A stretch of 64,000 nt of DNA from Mycobacterium sp. Root265 (GCF_001428895.1 NZ_LMJA01000031.1:124001-188000), one strand, 5' to 3'. Positions 15,861-26,389 are shown, counted from the first letter of the stretch. Numbers and translations are program-made. The notes: generated from the sequence alone by a model not told the origin.

Positions 15861-17585
15861 ATGACATATGAGCTCGTCATTCGGGGCGGCACCATCGTCG
15901 ACGGACTCGGCGGCGATCCGTACATCGGGGACGTCGCGATATCCGGCGGGTTGATCGCCGCGGTGGGCACCGTCGACACCGACGGCGACCGCGAGATCGA
16001 CGCCACCGGCCGGCTCGTCACGCCCGGCTTCGTGGACCTGCACACCCACTACGACGGACAGGCCATCTGGAGTGACCGCATGACACCCTCCTCGGCGCAC
16101 GGCGTGACGACCGCCGTGATGGGCAACTGCGGCGTCGGCTTCGCACCGTGCCGGCCCGAGGATCACGACACGCTCGTCGACGTGATGGCCGGTGTCGAGG
16201 ACATCCCGGGTGTGGTGATGGTCGACGGCCTGCCATGGACCTGGGAGACCTTCCCCGAGTTCCTCGACGCCCTCGACAGCCGCCGCCGGGACATCGATGT
16301 CGCCGCGTTCCTGCCGCACTCCCCGCTGCGGGTGTACGTCATGGGCCGGCGCGGCGTCGACCGCGAGTTGCCCACCGCCGAAGACCTCGCACTGATGCGC
16401 AAGCTCGCCGAGGAGGCCGTCCGCGCGGGCGCTGTCGGGTTCGCATCGTCGCGACTGACATTGCACAAAACCGCGGGCGGACAGCCGATTCCGAGTTACG
16501 AGGCCGAATACGCCGAGATCGAGGCCATCGCCCGTGGCGTCGACGACGCCGGCGGCGGGCTGCTGCAGTTCGTGCCCGATCTGATGGCCGGTGACTACGA
16601 GGGCGCGCTGAAGGCGGTGTTCGACGTGGCCTCCGAGGTGGGCGTGCCCGTCACCTTCACCCTGGCCATCGGCAATGCCGGCCCGCCGATCCATCTCGAT
16701 GCGCTGCGGATGGTGGAGAAGGCCAACGCGGACGGCGGCGACGTGACGGGCCAGATCTTCCCGCGGCCGATCGGGCTGGTGCTCGGTCTGGATCTGTCCG
16801 GCAACCCCTTCGTCATGTACCCGTCCTACCGGGAGATCGCCGACCTGCCGCTCGCCGAGCGGGTCGCCGAGATGCGCAAACCCGAAGTCCGCGAACGTAT
16901 TCTGACCGACGCACCGGCCAGCGACGGGCATCCGCTGATGTTCGCCGCCCAGGCCTGGGACTACATGTACCCGCTCGGCGACCCACCGAATTATGAACCC
17001 GCGGCCGAGGATTCGATCGGCGCGCGCGCCCGTGCCCGCGACGTCAGCCCGTTGGAGGAAGCGTACGACCGTCTGCTCGACGACGACGGTCACGCCATGC
17101 TGTTGGTCACGCTGGCCAATTTCCGGGACCACTCACTGGACACCGTGGCCGAGCTTATCCAGCGCGATGACGTCGTGCTGGGACTCGGCGACGGTGGTGC
17201 GCACTACGGGATGATCTGTGACGCAAGCTTTCCCACCTACATGCTGACGCACTGGGTGCGGGACCGACCGTCGGGGCGACTGCCCCTGGCCCGGGTGATC
17301 AAGGAGCTGACCTCGGTGCCGGCACGGATCGTCGGGATGGCGGACCGCGGACAGCTGACCGCCGGCTACAAGGCCGACCTCAACATCATCGACGCGGCCG
17401 CCATGCGGCTGCACCAGCCGACGGTGAAGGCCGACCTGCCCGCCGGGGGACGCCGACTCGATCAGCGTGCCGACGGCTATGTCGCCACGATCGTGTCCGG
17501 GCAGATCATTGCCGAGAACGGGGTGCCCACCGAGGCCCGGCCGGGCCGGCTGGTGCGCGGGCGCCAGGCAGCGCCGACCTCATGA
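15861..17585 (+). CDS. N-acyl-D-amino-acid deacylase family amidohydrolase
   Basis: A 574-aa metal-dependent amidohydrolase (amidohydrolase_3, D-aminoacylase-like). It starts with the small beta-sandwich (YELVIRGGTIVDGLGG, IDATGRLVTPGFVDLHTHYDGQ). The HTH pair at about 55-57 supplies metal ligands, followed by GVTTAVMGNCGVGFAP, a typical motif of this subfamily. GDGGAHYGMICD and ELTSVPARIVGMADRGQLTAGYKADLNIID close the TIM barrel and second sandwich. It would hydrolyse N-acyl or related amide bonds; the exact substrate is unknown. It overlaps the next gene by 4 nt (ATGA), indicating co-translation. Confidence 0.9.
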   Translation: MTYELVIRGGTIVDGLGGDPYIGDVAISGGLIAAVGTVDTDGDREIDATGRLVTPGFVDLHTHYDGQAIWSDRMTPSSAHGVTTAVMGNCGVGFAPCRPEDHDTLVDVMAGVEDIPGVVMVDGLPWTWETFPEFLDALDSRRRDIDVAAFLPHSPLRVYVMGRRGVDRELPTAEDLALMRKLAEEAVRAGAVGFASSRLTLHKTAGGQPIPSYEAEYAEIEAIARGVDDAGGGLLQFVPDLMAGDYEGALKAVFDVASEVGVPVTFTLAIGNAGPPIHLDALRMVEKANADGGDVTGQIFPRPIGLVLGLDLSGNPFVMYPSYREIADLPLAERVAEMRKPEVRERILTDAPASDGHPLMFAAQAWDYMYPLGDPPNYEPAAEDSIGARARARDVSPLEEAYDRLLDDDGHAMLLVTLANFRDHSLDTVAELIQRDDVVLGLGDGGAHYGMICDASFPTYMLTHWVRDRPSGRLPLARVIKELTSVPARIVGMADRGQLTAGYKADLNIIDAAAMRLHQPTVKADLPAGGRRLDQRADGYVATIVSGQIIAENGVPTEARPGRLVRGRQAAPTS

Positions 17586-18136
17586 GCCGGGTCGCACCGC
17601 TGCCTCCCCCGTGGAGTGACGAGGACACCGCCGGCATCTCCAGCTGGGGCCATCCCGACCGCACGTATGAACCGTTGCTGCTGGTGCGGGTGCTGCAGCG
17701 TCACCCCGCGCTGGCCGCCAAGCTGCGCAAGCTCGGCGAGGCGCTCTACGTCGACGCGCTGCTGCCGCCGCGGGTGCGCACCATCGCGATCCTGCGGATC
17801 TGCGCGCTGGTCGGCTGCGGTTACGAGTGGGGCGGCCAAGCGGCGTTCTGGGGTCCGATCGCCGGGGTGTCCGATGCCGAGTGCGACGCGCTGGTCACCG
17901 GCACGCCGGTCGAGTGGTCGGCCGATGAGCGCGTGCTGATCGCGGCCGTCGACGAGCTCGAAGGATCGGGCTCGTGGTCGACAGCAACCTGGAAAGCACT
18001 GGGAGACAGCCTCTCCGAGGAACAGCGCTTGGAGCTGCTGATCGCCGTGGGGTGGTATCGGACCATCTGCACCCTGTGCAACGGGCTGGATCTGCCCGTC
18101 GAGGGCTGGATGCGGCCCTGGCCGTCAGCCGGCTGA
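17582..18136 (+). CDS. Carboxymuconolactone decarboxylase (CMD/AhpD-like) family protein
   Basis: A 184-aa all-helical CMD-family protein. PRVRTIAILRICALVGCGYEWGGQAAFWGPIAGVSDAECDAL is the core helix pair. The AhpD redox CxxC is absent: only one Cys remains (GCGYEWGGQ). A thiol-peroxidase role is therefore unlikely and a decarboxylase or non-redox role fits better. Coupled to the upstream amidohydrolase by ATGA overlap. Its end overlaps the convergent SDR gene by 12 nt. Confidence 0.85.
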   Translation: MSRVAPLPPPWSDEDTAGISSWGHPDRTYEPLLLVRVLQRHPALAAKLRKLGEALYVDALLPPRVRTIAILRICALVGCGYEWGGQAAFWGPIAGVSDAECDALVTGTPVEWSADERVLIAAVDELEGSGSWSTATWKALGDSLSEEQRLELLIAVGWYRTICTLCNGLDLPVEGWMRPWPSAG

Positions 18137-18949
18137 GGCGGCGGGCTTCAGCGCGGGATGCTGCTTGGCCAGCACGGGCAGCAGCAGCCGCTTCGGGATC
18201 AGCTGGAAGAGCCGGGTGGACACCTGGTTTGCCAGGCCCGGGATGACGCTGCCACGGTCGGCGGCCAGCGCGTCGATCCCGGCCTTGGCCACCTGACGGG
18301 CGGGCACCCACATGAATTTCGGGAATGCGTCCGCGAATTCGCGCTCGTCCATCCCGGCGGCCGCGATGAACTCGGTGCGCACCGGGCCGGGGTTAAGCGT
18401 CGCCACGGTGACGCCGGTGCCGGCCAGCTCGGCCCGCAGTCCGTCGGTGTAGGAGCGCACGAACGCCTTGGTCGCCGCGTAGGCGGCCTGTCCGGGGAAG
18501 GGCTGGAATCCGGCGGTGGAGCCGACGTTGAGGATGGCACCGCGACCACGCGGGACCATCAGCTGCACGGCGCGCGTCGTCAGGTCGATGACGGCCTCCA
18601 CGTTCACCCGGATCTGGGCGATCTCTTGGGCCACGTCCGCGTCCTTGACCGCGCCCATGGTGCCGATACCGGCGTTGTTGACCAGGATGTCGGCTTGCAG
18701 TCCGCGTCGCTCGACCTCGTCGAACAGGCCGGCGCGGGCGTCGGGATCGGACACGTCGCAGGCGATGACCTCGACACGTACCGATCCGGACAGTTCGGCG
18801 GCCAGCTCGCGCAGCTTGTCCTCACGCCGCGCGACCAGGGTGACCCCGTATCCGCGGGAGACGAGTTCACGGGCGATATCGGCGCCGATCCCCGCGGAGG
18901 CTCCGGTGATGACGGCGGTGCTGGCGGGTGACGGAGCGGGAAGCGGCAT
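18125..18949 (-). CDS. Classical short-chain dehydrogenase/reductase
   Basis: A 274-aa SDR oxidoreductase. The TGASAGIG nucleotide-binding loop is near residue 15, NNAG at about 90, Ser in NVGSTAGF and the catalytic YAATK at about 156-160. The C-terminal extension (LFQLIPKRLLLPVLAKQHPALKP) is typical of the lipid-associated mycobacterial SDRs, possibly membrane-contacting. Substrate unknown. Confidence 0.92.
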   Translation of the reverse strand: MPLPAPSPASTAVITGASAGIGADIARELVSRGYGVTLVARREDKLRELAAELSGSVRVEVIACDVSDPDARAGLFDEVERRGLQADILVNNAGIGTMGAVKDADVAQEIAQIRVNVEAVIDLTTRAVQLMVPRGRGAILNVGSTAGFQPFPGQAAYAATKAFVRSYTDGLRAELAGTGVTVATLNPGPVRTEFIAAAGMDEREFADAFPKFMWVPARQVAKAGIDALAADRGSVIPGLANQVSTRLFQLIPKRLLLPVLAKQHPALKPAASAG

Positions 18950-18994
18950 ACTTCACACAATTGCACGACACCCTTCGCTATTCCTGGCGCGCCG

Positions 18995-19000
18995 TATTCT
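18995..19000 (+). promoter_or_regulatory. -10 box, leaderless start of PPOX-fold gene
   Basis: TATTCT, 6 nt before the ATG at 19007. Confidence 0.45.
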
Positions 19001-19006
19001 CGCGTC

Positions 19007-19381
19007 ATGAGCGTCAAGGTGGATCTGGACAAGCTGGCCGAAACCCTGGTCGACTTCCCCTTCGGCTACCTGATCACCGTCGGGGATGATTTCCGTGCGC
19101 ACACGGTGGCGGTGACGCCGGTCTTCGAAGACGGCGCGTTCGTCATCGGACCACTCGGCGGCACCACCCGGCGCAACGCCGGCGCGCACGAGGCCGTCAC
19201 GGTGCTGTGGCCGCCCCGGGAACCGACGGGCTATTCGCTGATCGTCGACGGGACCGCCGAGGTCACCGAGGCCGGCGTGCGCCTGACGCCGAGTCGCGCG
19301 GTGTTGCACCGCAGCGCCATCCAGCCCGGCGAGGGTACCGATCCCGGCGGTCTGCACGATTGTGTTCCGCTGAAAAGCTGA
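19007..19381 (+). CDS. Pyridoxamine 5'-phosphate oxidase-fold protein
   Basis: A 124-aa split-barrel flavin/F420-binding-type protein. DKLAETLVDFPFGYLITVGDDFRAHTVAVTPVFEDGAFVIGPLGGTTRRNAGAHEAVTVLWPP fits the small PPOX family. YSLIVDGTAEVTEAGVRLTPSRAVLHRSA is the second half. Members reduce diverse substrates or bind heme; the ligand here is unknown. Divergent from the SDR at 18949. Confidence 0.8.
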   Translation: MSVKVDLDKLAETLVDFPFGYLITVGDDFRAHTVAVTPVFEDGAFVIGPLGGTTRRNAGAHEAVTVLWPPREPTGYSLIVDGTAEVTEAGVRLTPSRAVLHRSAIQPGEGTDPGGLHDCVPLKS

Positions 19382-19451
19382 TCAGGTTGCCGACTGTGGG
19401 CCATATGTACGCAGATTTCGACGACAGCGTGCACAGGGCCCACGGTCGGCA

Positions 19452-20288
19452 TCACACCGGGCACCCCTTCGCCCGCAATCTGCCACGGACGCGCTCCAGG
19501 ACCATCTGCGGCCGCGACATCATCTCCGCGCTCACCCGCACCACCGACCAGCCGGCGTCTTCGAGCAGGGCGATACGGTCGATATCCCACGAGCGCTGAC
19601 GCCGGTCGTTCCAATGCTGCACACCGTCGTATTCGACGGCGACCTTCCACTCACGCCACCCCATGTCGACCCGGATGTGCAGCTCCGGAAACTCGATCTG
19701 GGTTTCCGGACGCGGCAGACCGTCCCGGACCAGTAGCAGTCGCAGCCTGCTTTCCGGAAGCGATTCGGCCCCGCCGTCGACCAGTGTCAATACGGATCGG
19801 AGCGTCGCCACGCCGCGAGCGCCCGGATGTGCGGCGGCCACCCGTGCGATAGCCTCCGCCGTCAATCCGGTGGCGTTCATGAGCGCGTCGAGGAGCGGCA
19901 CTGCGAGGTTCGCGTCCCCGTACCGCCGCCCCAGGTCGAAAGCCGTGCGCGCCGGCGTCGTGCATTCGATGCCCCGCACCGAGCACAGCTCTCCATCGGC
20001 GAGAGTCCAGGTGTGCACGATCATGCCCGGTGGCGCATGCCGGTCAGTTCGAATGATCTCGGCGGGCGCAGCCGGGTTCAGCCATTTGGTACCGAGCACG
20101 GCGGCCGCGGAGACCCCGGCGAGGGGTGCATTCGTGGCCAACCAGGCGGCCTCGGCACGGATCAGCGGGGTGAGTGGCACATCGCGCGGAATGTAGATGT
20201 CGCGGTGGAGGGCGACATGGTCGCGTACCAGCCCGCGACGGGTCACTCGGCCGGAGCGGACGGCGGTACTGCCAATGAAAGGTTCCAT
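19452..20288 (-). CDS. AbiEi-like/DUF559 domain protein
   Basis: A 278-aa protein. The N-terminus (VTRRGLVRDHVALHRDIYIPRDVPL) resembles the winged-helix antitoxin-type domain of AbiEi. The C-terminus (RVDMGWREWKVAVEYDGVQHW, WDIDRIALLEDAGWSVVRV) has the DUF559/Vsr-like restriction-endonuclease fold with D/E-x-K-type acidic residues. Such genes are common single-gene loci in mycobacteria; no AbiEii toxin is adjacent. The start at 20288 is the first ATG giving a normal N-terminus. Confidence 0.7.
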   Translation of the reverse strand: MEPFIGSTAVRSGRVTRRGLVRDHVALHRDIYIPRDVPLTPLIRAEAAWLATNAPLAGVSAAAVLGTKWLNPAAPAEIIRTDRHAPPGMIVHTWTLADGELCSVRGIECTTPARTAFDLGRRYGDANLAVPLLDALMNATGLTAEAIARVAAAHPGARGVATLRSVLTLVDGGAESLPESRLRLLLVRDGLPRPETQIEFPELHIRVDMGWREWKVAVEYDGVQHWNDRRQRSWDIDRIALLEDAGWSVVRVSAEMMSRPQMVLERVRGRLRAKGCPV

Positions 20289-20381
20289 AGCGGAACCGTC
20301 AGAAAAGCCACCGACGAATGTGGGCCTCGCGCACACATTTCGGGCCGCCCCTGTGCACAGAACCCACACTGGGGATAAAGA

Positions 20382-20425
20382 CACGAAAAAGCCCCGGCAC
20401 GCGAGCGCACCGGGGCTTTTCTCGT
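20382..20425 (-). terminator. Intrinsic-type terminator after groEL2
   Basis: Perfect stem AAAAGCCCCGG (20387-20397) / CCGGGGCTTTT (20410-20420) with a 12-nt loop, 10-15 bp past the groEL2 stop, followed on the minus strand by a T-run. It is a strong hairpin for this GC-rich genome. Confidence 0.8.
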
Positions 20426-20434
20426 GAAAGGGAC

Positions 20435-22162
<1,728 letters not shown>

Positions 22163-22189
22163 CTAGCACTCACAGATCGAGAGTGCCAA
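22163..22189. promoter_or_regulatory. CIRCE operator 1 (HrcA)
   Basis: CTAGCACTC-N9-GAGTGCCAA, one or two mismatches per arm from the TTAGCACTC-N9-GAGTGCTAA consensus. Confidence 0.85.
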
Positions 22190-22197
22190 CGTCATTT

Positions 22198-22224
22198 TTA
22201 GCACTCCCCCATGGCGAGTGCAAG
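22198..22224. promoter_or_regulatory. CIRCE operator 2 (HrcA)
   Basis: TTAGCACTC-N9-GAGTGCAAG, left arm perfect, starting 8 bp after the first site. Two tandem CIRCE sites suggest tight HrcA repression of groEL2. Confidence 0.88.
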
Positions 22225-22240
22225 GTTGGTTAGCCCCTGT

Positions 22241-22780
22241 TCACTTGCCGCGTAGCCCGTCGAACACCACGGCCAAACCCGTTTCGGCGACCGCCGAGTT
22301 GTAGGCCTGCATCGCCTGCAGACCCACCACGAGCCCTTTGACCTCCGGCACCGTGACATCGGCGCGCACGGTTCCGGCGGCCTGGCCGGCGGCCAGCAGG
22401 TCCCCGACCATGCCGAGGAACTCGGCTTCGGCCTCGGGCACCGCACGGTTGACGTCCAGCCCGGCACCGGCGAAGGCCTCGACCAGTCCGCGGTCGGTGG
22501 CGCCCCAGTCGAGCACCATGGCTCTCATCAACGTGAAGATCGCTCCGGCAGGATCCGAATCGAGCAGTGCGCGTCCTTCGTCGACGATGTGCCGCATCCG
22601 GTCCTCGATCACCGCCCGGAACAGATCCTCCTTGGCCGGGAAATGGCGGTAGACGGTTCCGGCGCCGACGCCGGCGCGCCGGGCGATCTCATCGATGGGC
22701 ACCCCGAGGCCGTCGGCGGCGAAGGTGTCATAGGCCACCTCGAGCACCCGGGCGCGGTTCCGTGCCGCATCGGCGCGCAT
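22241..22780 (-). CDS. TetR family transcriptional regulator
   Basis: A 179-aa TetR repressor. The N-terminal helix-turn-helix reads NRARVLEVAYDTFAADGLGVPIDEIARRAGVGAGTVYRHFPAKEDLFRAVI. The C-terminal ligand domain (LMRAMVLDWGATDRGLVEAFAGAG) is of the common actinobacterial type. The start at 22780 is supported by GGGAGG 11 nt upstream. Divergent from the SDR at 22869, with a perfect palindrome between them, so it most likely autoregulates and controls that SDR. Inducer unknown. Confidence 0.92.
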   Translation of the reverse strand: MRADAARNRARVLEVAYDTFAADGLGVPIDEIARRAGVGAGTVYRHFPAKEDLFRAVIEDRMRHIVDEGRALLDSDPAGAIFTLMRAMVLDWGATDRGLVEAFAGAGLDVNRAVPEAEAEFLGMVGDLLAAGQAAGTVRADVTVPEVKGLVVGLQAMQAYNSAVAETGLAVVFDGLRGK

Positions 22781-22819
22781 CGTTTTCGACCTCCCGGGAA
22801 CTAAACAAAGCGGGGCGTG

Positions 22820-22839
22820 CGTTCCGTCTATACGGAACG
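22820..22839. promoter_or_regulatory. TetR-type palindromic operator
   Basis: CGTTCCGT-CTAT-ACGGAACG, perfect 8-bp arms with a 4-bp spacer, centred between the TetR gene and the divergent SDR. Size and symmetry match TetR-family operators. Confidence 0.75.
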
Positions 22840-22868
22840 ACTCCTCCACTTCTGACAGGATATCCCTC

Positions 22869-23765
22869 ATGACCACATGGACCACCGCCGACATTCCGGA
22901 CCAGACCGGCCGCACGGCCGTCATCACCGGTGCCAACACCGGGCTGGGCTTCGAGACCGCCAAGGCGCTGGCCGCCAAGGGCGCCGACGTCGTCATCGCG
23001 GTGCGCGACGCCGCCAAGGGCAAACAGGCCGCCGCGCAGATGTCCGGGAATGTGACGGTCCAGGAACTCGACCTGACCTCGCTGGCCTCCATCCGCGAGG
23101 CCGCCGAGGCGCTGAAGGGCGGTCACGACAAGATCGACCTGCTGATCAACAACGCCGGCGTGATGACCACGCCGAAGGGCACCACCAAGGACGGTTTCGA
23201 GCTGCAGTTCGGCACCAACCATCTGGGCCACTTCGCGCTCACCGGGTTACTGCTCGACGCCATCCTGGATGTGGACGGCGCCCGCATCGTCACGGTCAGC
23301 AGCAACGGCCACAAGATGGGCGGCGCCATCCACTTCGACGACCTGCAGTGGGAACGCTCCTACAGCCGGATGGGCGCCTACACGCAGTCGAAGCTGGCCA
23401 ACCTGCTGTTCACCTACGAACTGCAGCGCCGCCTCGCCGCGCGCGGCAAGACCATCGCCCTGGCCGCTCACCCCGGCACGTCCACCACCGAGCTGGCCCG
23501 CAACATCCCCTCCGCCCTGCAGCGGGCCTTCCAGGCGGTCAGCCCGCTGATCGCACAGAGCCCGGCGGGCGGGGCGCTGCCCTCACTGCGGGCGGCCACC
23601 GACCCCGGCGCGCTGGGCGGCCAGTACTACGGCCCCGAGGGCATCGGCCAGCAGAAGGGCAACCCGGTCGTGGTGGCCAGCAGTGCGCAGTCCTACGATT
23701 TGGACCTGCAGCGCCGGCTGTGGGCGGTCTCCGAGGAGCTCACCGGCGTCAATTTCGGGGTCTGA
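22869..23765 (+). CDS. SDR oxidoreductase (retinol-dehydrogenase-like), TetR-linked
   Basis: A 298-aa SDR. TGANTGLGFETAKAL is the cofactor loop, then [22 protein letters not shown] and the catalytic YTQSK. It is clearly paralogous to the SDR at 28299 along its whole length (shared [51 protein letters not shown]). Shine-Dalgarno AGGA lies 8 nt before the ATG. It is probably controlled by the divergent TetR. Substrate unknown, likely a lipid or xenobiotic carbonyl. Confidence 0.92.
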   Translation: MTTWTTADIPDQTGRTAVITGANTGLGFETAKALAAKGADVVIAVRDAAKGKQAAAQMSGNVTVQELDLTSLASIREAAEALKGGHDKIDLLINNAGVMTTPKGTTKDGFELQFGTNHLGHFALTGLLLDAILDVDGARIVTVSSNGHKMGGAIHFDDLQWERSYSRMGAYTQSKLANLLFTYELQRRLAARGKTIALAAHPGTSTTELARNIPSALQRAFQAVSPLIAQSPAGGALPSLRAATDPGALGGQYYGPEGIGQQKGNPVVVASSAQSYDLDLQRRLWAVSEELTGVNFGV

Positions 23766-23821
23766 TCCACCGGATGAGCGACACGTCTCCTGCGGATATG
23801 CGAACACGGAACCCATTGCCC

Positions 23822-23827
23822 TAGACT
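23822..23827 (+). promoter_or_regulatory. -10 box of the SF2 helicase gene
   Basis: TAGACT about 25 nt before the GTG at 23853, leaving a short leader that contains AGGAG. Confidence 0.35.
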
Positions 23828-23852
23828 GCCCTTCGACCAGATAGGAGTCCGG

Positions 23853-25565
23853 GTGCGGGCATACGAAGCGCCCAGCACCCAGGCTTTGCGGGGCTGGCAG
23901 CGCCGGGCGTTGGTGAAGTATCTCGCCGCCAGGCCGAAGGACTTCCTGGCTGTCGCGACGCCGGGTGCCGGTAAGACCACCTTTGCGTTGCGCATCGCCG
24001 CGGAGTTGCTCGGTGACGGCACCGTCACGCAGGTCGTGGTGGTGGTGCCCACCGAGCATCTCAAGACCCAGTGGGCCCAGGCGGCCGCCCGGTTCGGGAT
24101 GGCGCTGGACCCCAAGTTCAGCAACTCGGCGGCACAGACCTCCAGCGACTATCACGGGATCGTCGTCACCTACGCCCAGGTGGCCAGCCACCCGACCCGG
24201 CACCGGGTGCGCACCGAGAACTACAAGACGCTGGTCATCTTCGACGAGATCCACCACGGCGGAGATGCCAAGACGTGGGGCGACGCCATCCGGGAGGCCT
24301 ACGACGACGCGACGCGGCGCCTCGCGCTGACCGGGACGCCGTTCCGCTCGGATGACAGCCCCATCCCGTTCGTCACCTATGAGACCGACGGGGCGGGATT
24401 CCAGCGTTCCAAGGCCGACCACGTCTACGGCTACGCCGACGCCCTTGCCGACAGCGTGGTGCGACCCGTGGTGTTCATGGCCTACTCCGGTGAGGCCCGC
24501 TGGCGCGACAGCGCCGGCGAGGAACATGCCGCACGCCTCGGCGAACCGCTGAACGCCGAGCAGACCGCGCGGGCCTGGCGCACTGCGCTCAACCCCGAGG
24601 GCCAGTGGATGCCCGCGGTCATCGCCGCCGCCCACAAGCGGCTGATGCAGAAGCGCGAGCATGTGCCCGATGCCGGCGGCATGATCATCGCCACCGACCA
24701 GACCACCGCGCGCGCGTACGCGAAGCTGCTGACCACGATCACCGGCACCAACCCGACCGTGGTGCTCTCCGATGATCCGACGGCCTCGAAGCGCATCTCG
24801 GAGTTCTCCGACTCGTCGGAGCCCTGGATGGTTGCGGTGCGCATGGTGTCCGAGGGTGTGGACGTGCCCCGGCTGGCGGTCGGCGTGTACGCCACCAGTG
24901 CGTCGACGCCGCTGTTCTTCGCCCAGGCCATCGGGCGTTTCGTGCGCAGCAGGCAGGCGGGCGAGACGGCCAGCATCTTCCTGCCCTCGGTGCCCAACCT
25001 GCTGCAACTGGCCAGCGAGCTGGAAGCCCAGCGCAACCACGTGCTGGGCAAACCGCACCGTGAATCCGACGGCCTGGACGACGAGCTGATCGAGGACGCG
25101 AACAAGACCAAGGACGAGAAGACCGATCAGGACCGGGGTTTCGAGTCCCTGGGCGCCGACGCCGAACTGGACCAGGTCATCTTCGACGGGTCGTCGTTCG
25201 GCACCGCGGCCGCGGCCGGAAGTGACGAGGAGGCCGACTATCTCGGCATTCCCGGGCTGCTCGACGCCGGCCAGATGCGCGATCTGCTGAGCCGCCGCCA
25301 GGACGAGCAGTTGCAGAAGCGGACCGCCGCGGCGGGCGCGGCCGGGCTGCCCGCCCCGCGCACCACGCACGGCCAGCTCCAGGAACTCCGGCGCGAGCTG
25401 AACACCCTGGTGTCGATAGCGCATCACCGCACCGGCAAGACGCACGGGCAGATCCACAACGAGCTACGCCAGATCTGCGGCGGCCCACCGCTGGCGGCGG
25501 CCTCCGGCGAGCAGATCAAGGCGCGCATCGACGCGGTGCGCAGCCTGAGTGCGTCGCAGCGCTAA
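23853..25565 (+). CDS. Superfamily 2 DEAD/DEAH-type helicase
   Basis: A 570-aa SF2 ATPase of the restriction-helicase/type III group. A Q-like motif (RGWQRRAL) leads to motif I ATPGAGKTT (35-43), motif II DEIHH (131-135) and motif III LTGTPF. Motif VI-type IGRFVRSRQAGE lies in the second RecA domain. The last about 150 residues are a charged, Asp/Glu-rich tail (DDELIEDANKTKDEKTDQD) and a helical end. The start is GTG at 23853 with AGGAG 8 nt upstream. A role in DNA repair or remodelling is plausible but unproven; it is conserved in actinobacteria. Confidence 0.9.
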   Translation: MRAYEAPSTQALRGWQRRALVKYLAARPKDFLAVATPGAGKTTFALRIAAELLGDGTVTQVVVVVPTEHLKTQWAQAAARFGMALDPKFSNSAAQTSSDYHGIVVTYAQVASHPTRHRVRTENYKTLVIFDEIHHGGDAKTWGDAIREAYDDATRRLALTGTPFRSDDSPIPFVTYETDGAGFQRSKADHVYGYADALADSVVRPVVFMAYSGEARWRDSAGEEHAARLGEPLNAEQTARAWRTALNPEGQWMPAVIAAAHKRLMQKREHVPDAGGMIIATDQTTARAYAKLLTTITGTNPTVVLSDDPTASKRISEFSDSSEPWMVAVRMVSEGVDVPRLAVGVYATSASTPLFFAQAIGRFVRSRQAGETASIFLPSVPNLLQLASELEAQRNHVLGKPHRESDGLDDELIEDANKTKDEKTDQDRGFESLGADAELDQVIFDGSSFGTAAAAGSDEEADYLGIPGLLDAGQMRDLLSRRQDEQLQKRTAAAGAAGLPAPRTTHGQLQELRRELNTLVSIAHHRTGKTHGQIHNELRQICGGPPLAAASGEQIKARIDAVRSLSASQR

Positions 25566-26377
25566 AGCCCCAACAACTCCGGCAGATCGGCCACCGAGTC
25601 GATGACGTGGCCGGGCTGCATGGCGAATTCGTCTGCGGCCCAACGATCCAACGTGTCCTGGCGGAACTTCCCGGTGCGCACCAGCACGCCCGTCATGCCG
25701 ACCACCTGACCGGCCAGCACATCGTTGTTCAGGTCGTCACCGACCATGTACATCTCGTCGGCATCCACCCCGAGCCGTCCGGCGGCGGACAGGAATCCTT
25801 CGGGGGCGGGCTTGCCGACGGCGGTCGCCTTGCGCCCCGAGCACTCCTCCATACCGTGCAGGTACATCCCGGTGTCGATGCGCAATCCGTCGGTGGTGGT
25901 CCACGACATGCTGCGGTGCATGGCGACCACCGGCACGCCCTGGGCCATCCAGTCGTACACCCAGGACAGGGTGAGGTGGCTGTACTCCGGGCCGGCTCCG
26001 CCGAGCAGCACCACATCGGGGGTCTCCGGGGCGCTGTGTCCGCTGCAGTCACTGGAGTAGACGATGTCGATGCCCGGCATGTCCTCGGCGATCTGGCCGC
26101 TGTTGACCAGAAAACATCGCGCCCCCGGATACCGGTCCCGGACGTAGTCGGCCGTCAGCGCGGCGGCGGTGATCACCTCGTCGGGGCTCACCGACATCCC
26201 CGCGGTGCTCAGCAGGTCGGCGATCTGGGTGCGGGTGCGGGTGGTGGTGTTGGTCAGGTAGGACCGGGCAATCTGGTTGTCCGCCAGCACCTGCAGCGTC
26301 CGGGCGGCACCGTCGATCGGCTGCCACGAGGTCACCAGCACCCCGTCGATATCGAAAAGCACTCCACCGATTGCCAT
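25562..26377 (-). CDS. HAD-superfamily sugar/nucleotide phosphatase (NagD-like)
   Basis: A 271-aa class IIA HAD hydrolase. FDIDGVL is the nucleophile motif, YLTNTTTRTRTQI motif II, GKPAPEGFLSAAGRLGV motif III and MVGDDLNNDVLAGQ motif IV with the metal-binding aspartates. It dephosphorylates small metabolites; substrate not known. Its stop overlaps the convergent helicase stop. A TAGTCT -10 box lies 6 nt before the ATG. Confidence 0.9.
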   Translation of the reverse strand: MAIGGVLFDIDGVLVTSWQPIDGAARTLQVLADNQIARSYLTNTTTRTRTQIADLLSTAGMSVSPDEVITAAALTADYVRDRYPGARCFLVNSGQIAEDMPGIDIVYSSDCSGHSAPETPDVVLLGGAGPEYSHLTLSWVYDWMAQGVPVVAMHRSMSWTTTDGLRIDTGMYLHGMEECSGRKATAVGKPAPEGFLSAAGRLGVDADEMYMVGDDLNNDVLAGQVVGMTGVLVRTGKFRQDTLDRWAADEFAMQPGHVIDSVADLPELLGL

Positions 26378-26383
26378 GCAGCG

Positions 26384-26389
26384 AGACTA
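26384..26389 (-). promoter_or_regulatory. -10 box, leaderless start of HAD gene
   Basis: TAGTCT on the minus strand, 6 nt before the ATG at 26377. It overlaps the stop codon of the upstream PH-domain gene. Confidence 0.45.

Noticed and set aside
19452-20288. Abortive-infection AbiE toxin-antitoxin locus
   Set aside because: Only the AbiEi-like/DUF559 protein is present; no AbiEii nucleotidyltransferase toxin flanks it.
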